From Bradyrhizobium sp. AUGA SZCCT0283 (GTDB lineage: Bacteria; Pseudomonadota; Alphaproteobacteria; Rhizobiales; Xanthobacteraceae): a stretch of DNA of 41,038 bases. The notes beneath the pieces were generated by a model. The model was not told the origin of the DNA. It did not search any database and saw nothing but the letters and a program-made list of their open reading frames with translations. The stretch spans positions 1-41,038 of the forward strand of contig NZ_JAFCLU010000046.1 in assembly GCF_018130385.1 (NCBI RefSeq). The letters run 5' to 3'. Positions 16,753 through 25,308 of the stretch are shown piece after piece; the stretch's first letter is position 1, and each line of letters opens with the position of its first letter. A program made the translations under genes and the position numbers.

Positions 16753-18243
16753 ATGGCCGATTTCACCACGCCGGCATCCCATGCCAGCTCCGTTCAGGAC
16801 GGCACCTTTCCCGTCAATGCAGCCATTGTCCTTGCGCTGGCTGCGCTGGCCGACTGGCTGTTCTACGGGCACGGCATTGGAATATCGGCCGCCATCTTTG
16901 CGGTCGCCGTAGCCTGCGGCTCGTTGCTCGCCAACCTTGCAACTTTGAACCGAAAGCAGGCGCCACCGGCGGGCGCTCTCCTGCTGGGAGCCCTCGTCCC
17001 CGCCGTGGAAGAATTCAACGTCGCGTCCCTGACCTTCATGGTGCTGGCGCTGGGCATTGGCCTGCTGCTGACGACCGAACGCGATCGGCATGGTCTCGGC
17101 GAGCAAGCCGCGGTGTTATGTGATCTTTATCTGGTCGGCCCGCTCCGATTTTTCCGCGATGCCATCGCTGCGTTCAATCTGCCGGCACTGAAGACCGGGT
17201 TTGTCGTGTGGTTCATTCCGATCGTTCTCGGCGGCATCTTCGTGTTTCTGCTGGTATCGGCCAATCCATTGCTCGAGAAGTGGATCAGCCTGCTGAACCC
17301 CGGTAACACGGCTTCCTACGTGAGTCTCGGACGCGTACTGTTTTGGACTGTGGCACTGTCGATCGTGTGGCCCTTTATCCACGTCCGGTGGAGCAGCAAG
17401 CGGGAGACTCCTGCAGGCTTGGCCGAAGCGGCGGCACTGGCGCAGGGAATACCATCGAGCCAAAACGATTTCTTTGGTGTTGCGACGATCCTACGTTCGC
17501 TGATCCTGTTCAATTTGCTGTTCGCCGTTCAAAGCGTTCTCGACGTGGCTTATCTCTGGGGCAACGCGACCCTGCCCGCCGATATCAGTTACGCTTCATA
17601 TGCGCACCGAGGCGCCTATCCCCTCATTGTCACGGCGCTATTGGCGGCGGGCTTCGTTCTGGCCGCCATGCGGCCCGGTGGACCGGCCGAGCAATCAAGG
17701 GTGATCCGGCCGCTGGTCTATCTATGGGTGACGCAGAATGTCCTACTGGTGCTGTCGTCGATCCTGCGCCTTGATCTCTATGTTCAAATCTACCTGCTAA
17801 CCTGGTGGCGCGTCGCGGCTTTCATCTGGATGGTGCTGGTCGCGTTGGGGCTCGTGCTCATCGTTGCCCGCATCGTTTTGAACCGCTCGAATGACTGGCT
17901 GATCCGAGCCAACCTCACCACCCTGACGGCAACTCTCTACGTCTGCTCGCTGGTCAATTTCGCCGCCATCATCGCCGACTACAATGTCGGCCACAGCCGC
18001 GAAGCCGCCGGCAAGGGAGTGTGGATCGACATGAACTATCTGTTTTCCCTCGGACCGCAGGCATTGCCAGCCATCGACCGGGCCGTTGCCCTTCGCGGGT
18101 TCGATCCCGCCCTTGTTTCCCGCCGTGGTAGCCTTGTAGAACAGCAACGAAGAGAGGTGGCATCCTGGCGCAGCTGGGGCTTTCGGAGTTGGCGACTGCA
18201 GCGCTTCCTGGGCGCCCAACAGAAGAGTTCGACCACAGGCTAG
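16753..18243 (+). CDS. DUF4153/DUF4173-type polytopic membrane protein
   Basis: Predicted 496-residue inner-membrane protein with roughly ten to twelve transmembrane segments spread over residues 20-430 and a soluble C-terminal tail of about 60 residues rich in Arg, Ser and Gln (RREVASWRSWGFRSWRLQRF). The pattern, with PLRFFRDAIAAF and the WWRVAAFIWM segment, agrees with what I remember of the DUF4173 family, whose function is unknown. The ATG at 16753 was chosen because the hydrophilic start MADFTTPASH precedes the first helix closely; the upstream extension to 16651 is unlikely. The response regulator starts 21 bases after its stop, so the three genes are probably one operon, and the membrane protein may be a target or a sensor partner of the two-component system. 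Confidence 0.75.
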   Translation: MADFTTPASHASSVQDGTFPVNAAIVLALAALADWLFYGHGIGISAAIFAVAVACGSLLANLATLNRKQAPPAGALLLGALVPAVEEFNVASLTFMVLALGIGLLLTTERDRHGLGEQAAVLCDLYLVGPLRFFRDAIAAFNLPALKTGFVVWFIPIVLGGIFVFLLVSANPLLEKWISLLNPGNTASYVSLGRVLFWTVALSIVWPFIHVRWSSKRETPAGLAEAAALAQGIPSSQNDFFGVATILRSLILFNLLFAVQSVLDVAYLWGNATLPADISYASYAHRGAYPLIVTALLAAGFVLAAMRPGGPAEQSRVIRPLVYLWVTQNVLLVLSSILRLDLYVQIYLLTWWRVAAFIWMVLVALGLVLIVARIVLNRSNDWLIRANLTTLTATLYVCSLVNFAAIIADYNVGHSREAAGKGVWIDMNYLFSLGPQALPAIDRAVALRGFDPALVSRRGSLVEQQRREVASWRSWGFRSWRLQRFLGAQQKSSTTG

Positions 18244-18264
18244 TACGACTTCTCGGAGAGACCT

Positions 18265-18969
18265 TTGACGCACCGCATTCTTATCGTTGACGACGACCTG
18301 CATATCCGTGAGGTCATCCGTGTAGCACTGAAGAAAGCCGGAATGACCGTCTTCGAGGCGCGCGACGGCAAGGAAGCATTGACCCGCTTTGCCGCCCACA
18401 GGCCGGATCTGATCATTCTGGATATCGGCATGCCGGAATTCGACGGCCTGGACGTCTGCCGCGAAATCAGAAAGTCCTCGGACGTTCCGATCCTTTTTCT
18501 CTCCGCTCGCGACGACGAGATCGATCGCGTGCTGGGTCTGGAGATCGGCGGTGATGACTATGTCACCAAGCCGTTCAGCCCGCGCGAACTCGTCGCCAGG
18601 GTGAACGTCATCCTGCGCCGCATGGCTTCGCGCACGCAGGATGCACAGGCGTCCATGGCCGCGCTGTCGCAAGGCAGGCTGTCCATCGACCCCGAACAGC
18701 ATCTCGCCGAGTTTGCGGGCACCCCGCTCCGGCTCACGGCCATCGAGTTCGGAATCCTCAGAGCATTTCTGACACGGCCGACGCTCGTCTTCAGCCGCGA
18801 GCAGATCATGAGCGCCGCCTATCAGCTCAACATCCAGGTATCGGACCGCACCATCGACAGCCATATCCGCAATATCCGCGCCAAGCTGTCCGCCGTGAAC
18901 TGCGACAATGTCATCGAAACCATTCACGGCGTCGGCTTCAAGCTTGGGCGATGCGAGTCGCAGGCATGA
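18265..18969 (+). CDS. OmpR-family response regulator, CreB-like
   Basis: Predicted 234-residue DNA-binding response regulator. The receiver domain spans residues 3-118: acidic pair near D10-D11, phosphoacceptor Asp53 in LIILDIGMP, and Lys102 in DDYVTKPF. The C-terminal winged helix, about 135-228, shows the LTAIEFGIL and SDRTIDSHIRNIRAKL helices and the final VGFKL strand. The start is a TTG at 18265 with GGAGAG four bases upstream; no ATG fits. It overlaps the kinase start in ATGA, so the pair is translationally coupled. Together with the kinase sensor domain it resembles CreB, but target genes are unknown. Confidence 0.88.
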   Translation: MTHRILIVDDDLHIREVIRVALKKAGMTVFEARDGKEALTRFAAHRPDLIILDIGMPEFDGLDVCREIRKSSDVPILFLSARDDEIDRVLGLEIGGDDYVTKPFSPRELVARVNVILRRMASRTQDAQASMAALSQGRLSIDPEQHLAEFAGTPLRLTAIEFGILRAFLTRPTLVFSREQIMSAAYQLNIQVSDRTIDSHIRNIRAKLSAVNCDNVIETIHGVGFKLGRCESQA

Positions 18970-20558
18970 TGCCCCGCACGGGTGAAAAATGGCGACCATC
19001 GGTGGGGCAGGTCATTTTTGCCGCGCTCGCCTCCGCGGCGACACTGCCACTGGTCGGGCTATTCTTCTTCCGCCTCTATGACAACCAGCTCATTCACCAA
19101 ACCCAGGCCGAGCTGATCGCTCAAAGCCGGGTGCTCGCCGCGGTCTATGCGCGGGAAGTGGAAACCCGCCTCGGCGCCGGGATTACTCTCGGAGCTGAAA
19201 TTCCGTCCGAGGCCCGGCCGGACCGGGAAGACCAGCTCACGCCGATCCGGCCTGCGCTCGATCTCGCCGCCGGCGGTGATCTGCTGCGACGGCGGCCGAA
19301 CGCCCTGCCGGCAAATGCGCCCGCTTCGCCGCCCTATGTCGAGATCGGTGCGCGTCTGATGCCGATCATCCTGGAAACGCAGAAGGTCACGCTTGCTGGT
19401 TTCCGCCTCCTCGATCCCCGCGGCGTCGTGATAGCCGGCCGCGACGAGGTCGGCCAATCGCTCGCCCATATCGAGGAAGTAGCCACAGCGCTTCAGGGAC
19501 AATACCGGGCAGCCTTGCGGATTCGCAAGCCCGACAAGCCGCCTCCTCCGATCTACTCGATCAGCCGCGGCGTCGGTGTCCACGTGTTCTCTGCAATGCC
19601 TGTCATCGTCAACAACCGCGTCGCGGGCGTCGTCTATACATCGAGGACGCCGAGCAACATCTTTGACCATCTCTACCAGGAGCGCGGCAAGTTTATCCTG
19701 GCGGGACTTGCGGTCATTTTCGCGACCGTCATTATCGGCCTGGTTTTCTCCCGAACCATCACCCGCCCGATGCGCGAGCTGGTCGATCGCGCCGCGCGCA
19801 TCAGCCGCGGCGATCGCGACGCATTTCTGCCGCTCGCCAATTACGGCACGCGCGAGTTCGCCCAATTGTCGCACAGCTTCCTCGACATGGCCGAGCAATT
19901 GGCGCGGCGGTCGGACTACATCGCGACCTTTTCAGCGCACCTCACCCATGAATTGAAGTCGCCGCTGACATCGATCAAGGGTGCCGCTGAACTGCTGCTG
20001 GATTCGCTGCAAAGCAAATCCGACAATCTTACCCGGATGGAACAGAAGAACTTCATATCCAACATTCTGGGCGACACGGGGCGCCTGGAGGCCATGACCC
20101 AGCGGTTGCGCGAACTGGCCCGCGCCGAAACCGCGCCGCAGAACGAGCAAACCGAATTGTCACAGGTTGTCGGAGGGTTGAAAAGCCGCTTCCCGACACG
20201 AGCAATCGAGGCAACCGGAAGCCTCGAGCGCCCAATCGGCATGTCCAGCGAAAAAGCGCTGATCGTGTTGTCGCATCTGACCGACAACGCCATCCGTCAC
20301 AACGCGAAGGCTGTGCGACTGGAAGCGATCGAGGAAGCTGGATCCGTCAGGATGACGGTCAGTAATGATGGCGATCCGATATCCGAAGCGAACCGGGAGA
20401 AGATTTTCGACGCGTTCTTCACGACGCGCCGCGACACCGGCGGCACGGGAATGGGGCTCTCGATCGTCCAGGCGGTCATGACCAGCCATGGTGGATCAAT
20501 CCGGCTTTTGCCGTCGAACGAAGGCGTTACGTTCGAGTTGCAGTTTCCGACTGCTTAA
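18966..20558 (+). CDS. Sensor histidine kinase, CreC-like
   Basis: Predicted 530-residue membrane kinase. A transmembrane segment at about 15-36 is followed by a periplasmic sensor region (about 40-240) containing FRLLDPRGVVIAGRDEVGQS and VVYTSRTPSNIF in shortened landmark form (LLDPRGVVIAGR, YTSRTPSNI), as in CreC. The second membrane helix is at about 243-262, then a HAMP region (TRPMRELVDRAARIS). The phosphorylated His328 is in LTHELKSPLTSIKG, and the ATPase domain shows DNAIRHN, VSNDG, FDAFFTTR and GGTGMGLSI. The ATG at 18966 overlaps the regulator stop; another in-frame ATG lies at 18951. The thiolase gene converges 10 bases after its end. Confidence 0.88.
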   Translation: MMPRTGEKWRPSVGQVIFAALASAATLPLVGLFFFRLYDNQLIHQTQAELIAQSRVLAAVYAREVETRLGAGITLGAEIPSEARPDREDQLTPIRPALDLAAGGDLLRRRPNALPANAPASPPYVEIGARLMPIILETQKVTLAGFRLLDPRGVVIAGRDEVGQSLAHIEEVATALQGQYRAALRIRKPDKPPPPIYSISRGVGVHVFSAMPVIVNNRVAGVVYTSRTPSNIFDHLYQERGKFILAGLAVIFATVIIGLVFSRTITRPMRELVDRAARISRGDRDAFLPLANYGTREFAQLSHSFLDMAEQLARRSDYIATFSAHLTHELKSPLTSIKGAAELLLDSLQSKSDNLTRMEQKNFISNILGDTGRLEAMTQRLRELARAETAPQNEQTELSQVVGGLKSRFPTRAIEATGSLERPIGMSSEKALIVLSHLTDNAIRHNAKAVRLEAIEEAGSVRMTVSNDGDPISEANREKIFDAFFTTRRDTGGTGMGLSIVQAVMTSHGGSIRLLPSNEGVTFELQFPTA

Positions 20559-20568
20559 AGCCCTACCG

Positions 20569-21801
20569 TCAAACGCGCTCGATAATAATAGCCGGCGCCA
20601 TGCCGCCGGCGGCGCACATCGTTACCAGCCCCCGCTTGAGGTCGCGCCGCTCCAACTCGTCGAGCACGGTACCGATCAGGATCGAGCCGGTCGCACCGAT
20701 GGGATGGCCGAGCGCGATCGAGCCGCCATTGACGTTGACCTTCTCACGGTCGAGCTTGAGATCCCTGATGAACTTTTCGGCGACGACAGCGAACGCTTCA
20801 TTGATTTCGAACAGGTCGATATCGTCGAGCGTGAGTCCGGCCTTGGCCAGCACCTTGCGGGCGGCCGGTACCGGCGCGTTCAGCATCAGGGTTGGCGAGT
20901 CCCCCATATTCGCCATCGCGACGACGCGGGCACGCGGCTTCAGGCCATGGGCTTTTGCGTAACTCGGCGACGCCAGCAGGATCGCCGCCGAGCCATCGAC
21001 GACGCCGGAGGAATTGCCGGCGTGATGCATAAAGTTGATGTCGAGGTCGGGATATTTGTCGAGGATGAGTTTGCGGTAGGTCGTGCCCTTGTCGTCGAGC
21101 GGATAATCCGCAATCGCCGGGAAGGCCGCCTTCAGGCCGGCCAGACCTTCGAGCGTGGTCTGCGGCCGCGGATATTCTTCACGATCGAGCGCGAGGCTGC
21201 CGTCTTCGCGGTAGACCGGCACGAGGCTCTTGTCGAAATGGCGACCCTTGATGGCGGCCGCCGCCCGCTTCTGGCTTTCGAGGCCGAGTTCATCGACATC
21301 CTGCCGCGTGATGCCTTCCAGCGTCGCCACCGCATCGGCGCAGACGCCCTGATGCGACTGCGGATGCCGGGCACGCAGGCGAAGGTTGCCGTTGTCCATC
21401 ATGAACGGCCCCTCGCCGCGACGCCCTTCCATCGACATCATCTCGGTGCCGCCGGCGATCACGAGATCCTCGGAACCCGACATGATCGAGCTGGCCGCCA
21501 TGTTGACGCTGGTAATGCCGGACCCGCAAAATCGATCCAGCGTCACCGCGCTGGCGCGCACGTCATAGCCGGCATCGAGCGCCGACATCCGTCCGAGGTC
21601 GCCGCTTTGCTCGCCGCGTTGCGAGCTGGTGCCCCAGATGATGTCATCGACATCGGCGGTATTGATGCCGGTGCGGTCGGCCAGCGCGCGCAATACCGTG
21701 GCGCCGAGCTGCTGCGGATGGATGCCCGACAAGGCGCCCTTGCCGGCCTTGCCGATGCCCCGCGGCGTCCTGCATGCGTCGATGATCAGCGCGTCAACCA
21801 T
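20569..21801 (-). CDS. Thiolase (acetyl-CoA acyltransferase)
   Basis: Predicted 410-residue thiolase that condenses or cleaves acyl-CoA with acetyl-CoA in the cytoplasm. The nucleophilic Cys92 is in LDRFCGSGITSVN, the catalytic His lies in NGGSIALGHPIGATGS (landmark GHPIGATG), and the second Cys is near the C-terminus in TMCAAGGMAPA. FEINEAFAV is also present. Length is normal. The ATG at 21801 has AGGAAA at a good spacing; a longer frame to 21834 is possible. It lies on the same strand as the lyase/CoA-transferase cluster, 178 bases downstream of it with a palindromic repeat between, so it may be a separate unit or a late gene of the same operon. It could finish a degradative pathway or act on its own in beta-oxidation. 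Confidence 0.9.
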   Translation of the reverse strand: MVDALIIDACRTPRGIGKAGKGALSGIHPQQLGATVLRALADRTGINTADVDDIIWGTSSQRGEQSGDLGRMSALDAGYDVRASAVTLDRFCGSGITSVNMAASSIMSGSEDLVIAGGTEMMSMEGRRGEGPFMMDNGNLRLRARHPQSHQGVCADAVATLEGITRQDVDELGLESQKRAAAAIKGRHFDKSLVPVYREDGSLALDREEYPRPQTTLEGLAGLKAAFPAIADYPLDDKGTTYRKLILDKYPDLDINFMHHAGNSSGVVDGSAAILLASPSYAKAHGLKPRARVVAMANMGDSPTLMLNAPVPAARKVLAKAGLTLDDIDLFEINEAFAVVAEKFIRDLKLDREKVNVNGGSIALGHPIGATGSILIGTVLDELERRDLKRGLVTMCAAGGMAPAIIIERV

Positions 21802-21893
21802 GGAATTTTCCTCAAGTATATCGATCGGCCGCATTTGCCGCCGACCAAGCTATAAAGTCAATCTGATCAAGTCGGGTTCGCAGTCCGGTTCGT

Positions 21894-21967
21894 AGCCCGG
21901 ATGAGCGCAGCGAAATCCGGGGCCTTCTTGCGCATTCGACCCGGATATCGCTTCGCTCATCCGGGCT
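21894..21967. repeat. REP-like palindromic intergenic repeat
   Basis: AGCCCGGATGAGCG at 21894-21907 is the exact reverse complement of CGCTCATCCGGGCT at 21954-21967. Inner bases continue the pairing with three mismatches, so a stem of about 28 bases around a loop of some 15 is possible. I recall such CCCGGAT/ATCCGGG palindromes as frequent intergenic repeats in Bradyrhizobium and its relatives. It separates the lyase gene from the thiolase gene and might act as a transcription barrier. Confidence 0.7.
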
Positions 21968-21979
21968 CCAAGATTTTCG

Positions 21980-22837
21980 CTACCGTCCCCGCAGTGCCAG
22001 AATTTTCTCCGCGGCGCGCAGATGTGGCTTGTCGATCATCTTGCCGTCGATCTTCACCACTCCTGAAGTCGGATTGTCGTTGAACGCCTTGACCACCTTC
22101 TCCGACCAGGCGATTTCTTCATCTGTCGGCATGAAGGCGGCATTGACGACGTCGACATGCTTGGGATGGATGACAGCCTTGGCCAGAAAACCATCCTGAC
22201 GTGCGGCAATGGCCTCCTCCCTCAGGGCGTCGAGATCGTTGATATCGGTCGCAATCGTGTCGATGGCGACGACGCCGGCTGCGGCTGCACTGATCAGGCA
22301 GAGGTCGCGCGCCAACAGGAACGGTCCATGGAAGCGGCCGCCGGTGCGGTTCCGCGATGCGCCGAGCGAGGCCGCGAGATCCTCGGCGCCCCACATCATG
22401 CCCCATAGCCGCGGGCTCATGTTTTCGAAATCGAGCAGCTTGAGGACGGCCCTCGCCGTCTCCGTCGCCACGGTCACGATTCTCGTAGAGCCATGTTCGA
22501 TCCCCGCGGCGGCCTCGAAGGCATCGAGATATAGCGAAAGCCGGTTGACGTCGGCGGCGCCGGCGCATTTCGGCAGCACGATGCCGTCGGGCCGGCCCGG
22601 CATCACGGCCGCGAGGTCGCCAAGCGTCATGTCCGTGTCGAGCGCATTGACGCGGACGTATATCTGCTGGTTCCGATTCCGGGCGTCGAGCATCTCGCGC
22701 ACGGTGCGGCGCGCACCGACCTTTTCGTCCGGCGCAATCGAATCCTCGAGGTCGAGGATCAGCGCGTCGGCCGCGGTCTTCTTGGCGTTTTCGAACTTGC
22801 GTAGGCTATCGCCGGGAACGAACAGGAATGATCGCAT
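21980..22837 (-). CDS. CitE-like CoA-ester lyase (HpcH/HpaI aldolase family)
   Basis: Predicted 285-residue TIM-barrel lyase. RSFLFVPGDSLRKFE opens the protein as in citrate lyase beta-type enzymes (landmark LFVPGD), LILDLEDSIAPDEK carries the acidic metal/CoA region, YVRVNALDT and GIVLPKC follow, and MMWGAEDLAASLG is the conserved metal-binding segment. Enzymes of this family cleave malyl-CoA, beta-methylmalyl-CoA, citramalyl-CoA or 3-hydroxy-3-methylglutaryl-type esters, giving acetyl-CoA or propionyl-CoA plus a keto acid. It starts four bases after the MaoC gene, within a tight cluster with a CoA-transferase and a crotonase. Citramalyl-CoA lyase is one reading; which ester is used cannot be told here. 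Confidence 0.85.
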   Translation of the reverse strand: MRSFLFVPGDSLRKFENAKKTAADALILDLEDSIAPDEKVGARRTVREMLDARNRNQQIYVRVNALDTDMTLGDLAAVMPGRPDGIVLPKCAGAADVNRLSLYLDAFEAAAGIEHGSTRIVTVATETARAVLKLLDFENMSPRLWGMMWGAEDLAASLGASRNRTGGRFHGPFLLARDLCLISAAAAGVVAIDTIATDINDLDALREEAIAARQDGFLAKAVIHPKHVDVVNAAFMPTDEEIAWSEKVVKAFNDNPTSGVVKIDGKMIDKPHLRAAEKILALRGR

Positions 22838-22841
22838 CAGC

Positions 22842-23297
22842 TTAGACCTTCGGTTTGCAATGCATCAGACCGGTCCGGCGGCAGCTTGCCACCACCTCGC
22901 CGCGCTGATTGGTCATGGTGTGCTCGAATTCCACAATCCCCTGGTTCGGCCGTGATTTGCTTTCACGCTTGGAGATAATCTTGGTGTGGGCCTTGAGCGT
23001 ATCGCCGTGGAACACCGGTTTTGGAAACTTGACGTCGGTCATGCCCAGATTGCCGATCGTGGTGCCGAGCGTCGTATCGTAGACGCTCATGCCGATCATG
23101 ATGCCGAGCGTATAGAGGCTGTTGAACAGCCGCTGACCGAATTCGGTATTTTCGGAGAAATGCGCATCGATATGGAGCGGTTGCGGGTTCATAGTCAGCA
23201 GGCTGAACAGCGTGTTGTCCATCTCGGTCACGGTCCTGGAGAATTCATGATGAAACTCCCGGCCGACCTCGAACTCCTCAAAATACAATCCAGCCAT
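22842..23297 (-). CDS. MaoC-family acyl-CoA hydratase
   Basis: Predicted 151-residue single hot-dog protein that should hydrate an unsaturated acyl-CoA or dehydrate the reverse. The catalytic loop reads SLLTMNPQPLHIDAHF; compared with the D-x4-H of R-specific hydratases the Asp position is Asn and the His is kept, a variation I associate with mesaconyl-CoA or itaconyl-CoA hydratase-like members. GIMIGMSVYDTTLGTT and the FPKPVFHGDTL strand are also family landmarks. The ATG at 23297 overlaps the crotonase stop by one base (TGATG), so translation is coupled. The alternative start at 23357 lies inside the crotonase gene and was not used. Confidence 0.85.
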   Translation of the reverse strand: MAGLYFEEFEVGREFHHEFSRTVTEMDNTLFSLLTMNPQPLHIDAHFSENTEFGQRLFNSLYTLGIMIGMSVYDTTLGTTIGNLGMTDVKFPKPVFHGDTLKAHTKIISKRESKSRPNQGIVEFEHTMTNQRGEVVASCRRTGLMHCKPKV

Positions 23298-24073
23298 CAG
23301 CGCCCCCTGTAGTTTGGCGTCCGCTTTTCGACGAACGCATTCAAGCCTTCCTGACAATCTTCCGTCGTTGCGACGAGCGCAAAACTCTCGGCCGCGTTTT
23401 CGACCGAGCGGCGGAAATCGGCGTCGACCGCCCGCATGAAGGCATCGCGCCCGATCTTCATGACAATGGGAGATTTGGCAGCGAGCTTGCCCGCGACCTC
23501 ACGCGCGCGGTCCAGCGCGGTGCCCTTCGGCACCACCTCGCTCAGCAATCCCATGCGAAAGGCTGTCGCGGCATCGAAGGGCTCGCCCAGGAACAATGGT
23601 CCGAAAGCCTGGTGCTTGCCGACGAGCCGCGGCAGTTGCACGAAGTGAATGGCCGGGATCAGGCCGACATCGATCTCGGGATAACCGAAGGTACAGGCGT
23701 CGCCCGCGATGATCATGTCGCAGGAAATCGCGATCGTCATGCCGCCGGCGCGCACCGCGCCGTCGACGGCGGCGATGGTCGGCTTGCCCATGCGATACTG
23801 GGTATCGTTGAGCGCGAAATACAGCCGTTCGAGGAATTTCTTGGTCTCAATCCCTGGCTTGCCCCGGACGATGTCCAGATCGAGCCCAGCGCAAAACACT
23901 TTGTGTGCGCTGCCGATGATGACGGCGCGTACCGCTTCGTCGTCCCCCGCCTTCGAAAGCGCCGCCAGCAGCGCATCGATCAGGTCCATGCTGAGCGCAT
24001 TGACTGGCCCACGATCGAGCATGATTTCGGCAATATTGCCCGAGGCGAAATAACGAACGAGATCGGTACTCAT
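23297..24073 (-). CDS. Enoyl-CoA hydratase/isomerase family protein (crotonase fold)
   Basis: Predicted 258-residue crotonase. The oxyanion-hole segments are visible as KVFCAGLDL (about 58-66) and AVDGAVRAGGM (102-112). Of the two catalytic glutamates of rat enoyl-CoA hydratase, the second is present as Glu133 in FGYPEIDVGLIP, but the first, normally in GGGCEL, is replaced: the sequence reads AGGMTIAISCD, with Thr113 at that place. It may therefore be an isomerase, hydrolase or decarboxylase rather than a plain hydratase. It overlaps the CoA-transferase stop by four bases (ATGA) and the MaoC start by one, so it belongs to the same pathway. Confidence 0.85.
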   Translation of the reverse strand: MSTDLVRYFASGNIAEIMLDRGPVNALSMDLIDALLAALSKAGDDEAVRAVIIGSAHKVFCAGLDLDIVRGKPGIETKKFLERLYFALNDTQYRMGKPTIAAVDGAVRAGGMTIAISCDMIIAGDACTFGYPEIDVGLIPAIHFVQLPRLVGKHQAFGPLFLGEPFDAATAFRMGLLSEVVPKGTALDRAREVAGKLAAKSPIVMKIGRDAFMRAVDADFRRSVENAAESFALVATTEDCQEGLNAFVEKRTPNYRGR

Positions 24074-25284
24074 GCCGTGCCTCCCCTGGCCTGACGCACC
24101 GCGCCGGCCTTGACCAGATCGTCGATGGCGCCACGCTCGAAACCCGCTTCCAGCAGCACCTCGTGACTGTCCTGGCCTATATCAGGCGCAGGACGCAAGT
24201 CATCCTCCGAGAAGCTCGCAATGCCCGGCGTCCGCGGGGAGTACACCGGCCCTACGCCCGGCGTCTGCTGGCAGACCGCGGCCCGGGTCGCCTCGACATG
24301 GACGTTGCGCAGCCATTCTCCGGGATTGAGGATCCGTTCCGCAATGAGATCGGCGGCATGCAACCGCGACAGCCAGATATCCGTCGGCTGCGTCGCAAAC
24401 ACCTCCCGCAACTGCGGGATCAACGCATCCACGGCATCCGCACGCCGGGCAAAATCCGCAAAACGCGGATCGCTGGCGAGATCGTCGCGACCGATTGCCG
24501 TGCACAGCCGCTTGTATTGCGGCTCGTTCACCAGCGTGACCATCATCCAGCCGTCGGCAGTCTGATAGGAGCCCGCCGGAACGTTAAGCGCGCGCGGCGC
24601 ACCGCCCTCCAGAATATGTTCGGCGACCTTGTGACCAAGCAAGGCAGACGTCGACTGGCAGAGGTTGACGTCGATCCAGCGCCCGGTTCCGACGGTCGCG
24701 CGTGCAAACAGCGTCGTCGCGATCGCCTGGAAGGCATAGACGCCGGTGACGACGTCGGAGATCGTGGTGCCGACCCGATGCGGGGTCCCGTCATTGCCGG
24801 CATTGATCGACACCAGGCCGGAGAACGCCTGTGCGACGGAATCGGAGCCGGGCCGTTTCGAATAGGGACCGCTTTGGCCGAAGGCGCTGACCGAGAGATA
24901 GATCAGGCCGGGATTGTCGCGTGATAACTCCTCGTAGCCAATCCCCAGCCGGGCGGCGACGCCTGGCCTAAAGCCTTCGATCAGGACATCGCAATCCCTG
25001 GCGAGCCGCCTCGCGATGGCGATCCCGTCCTTGTGCTTCATGTCGAGGCAAAGGCTGCGCTTGCCACGATTATAGACCGCCGACAGCGTGGTATGGCTGC
25101 CATAGGTCGTGCCCAGAAATCGCGACCAATCGCCCTCCGGTGGCTCGACCTTAATGACATCGGCTCCGTAGACGCCGAGCAGCATCGCGCAATAGGGCGA
25201 GGCAATGCCCTGCCCGAAATCCAGCACACGCAGGCCGCGATACGGCGCCTCATGCGTCGGCGATAGCTTGCGTTCAATGGCCAT
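24070..25284 (-). CDS. CaiB/BaiF-type (family III) CoA-transferase
   Basis: Predicted 404-residue enzyme that moves CoA between carboxylic acids through an aspartyl-CoA intermediate. LRVLDFGQGIASPYCAMLLG and ADVIKVEPPEGD mark the N-terminal Rossmann part, and the catalytic Asp148 fits RPGSDSVAQAFSG. It usually acts as an interlocked dimer in the cytoplasm. The ATG at 25284 has a GAGGGAC box and lies 24 bases after livF; it overlaps the crotonase gene downstream. Placement directly behind an ABC importer suggests that the imported acid is activated here. Family members act on carnitine, oxalate, succinate, mesaconate, itaconate and bile acids; the specific acid cannot be named from sequence. 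Confidence 0.88.
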   Translation of the reverse strand: MAIERKLSPTHEAPYRGLRVLDFGQGIASPYCAMLLGVYGADVIKVEPPEGDWSRFLGTTYGSHTTLSAVYNRGKRSLCLDMKHKDGIAIARRLARDCDVLIEGFRPGVAARLGIGYEELSRDNPGLIYLSVSAFGQSGPYSKRPGSDSVAQAFSGLVSINAGNDGTPHRVGTTISDVVTGVYAFQAIATTLFARATVGTGRWIDVNLCQSTSALLGHKVAEHILEGGAPRALNVPAGSYQTADGWMMVTLVNEPQYKRLCTAIGRDDLASDPRFADFARRADAVDALIPQLREVFATQPTDIWLSRLHAADLIAERILNPGEWLRNVHVEATRAAVCQQTPGVGPVYSPRTPGIASFSEDDLRPAPDIGQDSHEVLLEAGFERGAIDDLVKAGAVRQARGGTA

Positions 25285-25308
25285 TTCGTCCCTCGGTCGG
25301 GCCGAAAG

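Noticed and set aside
17797..18999. 400-residue minus-strand open frame
   Set aside because: It lies antisense to the DUF4173, response regulator and kinase genes, has no family motifs and is an effect of high GC content.
20488..21855. 455-residue plus-strand open frame
   Set aside because: It is antisense to the thiolase, whose motifs are complete, and its product is His/Arg-rich without domain signs.
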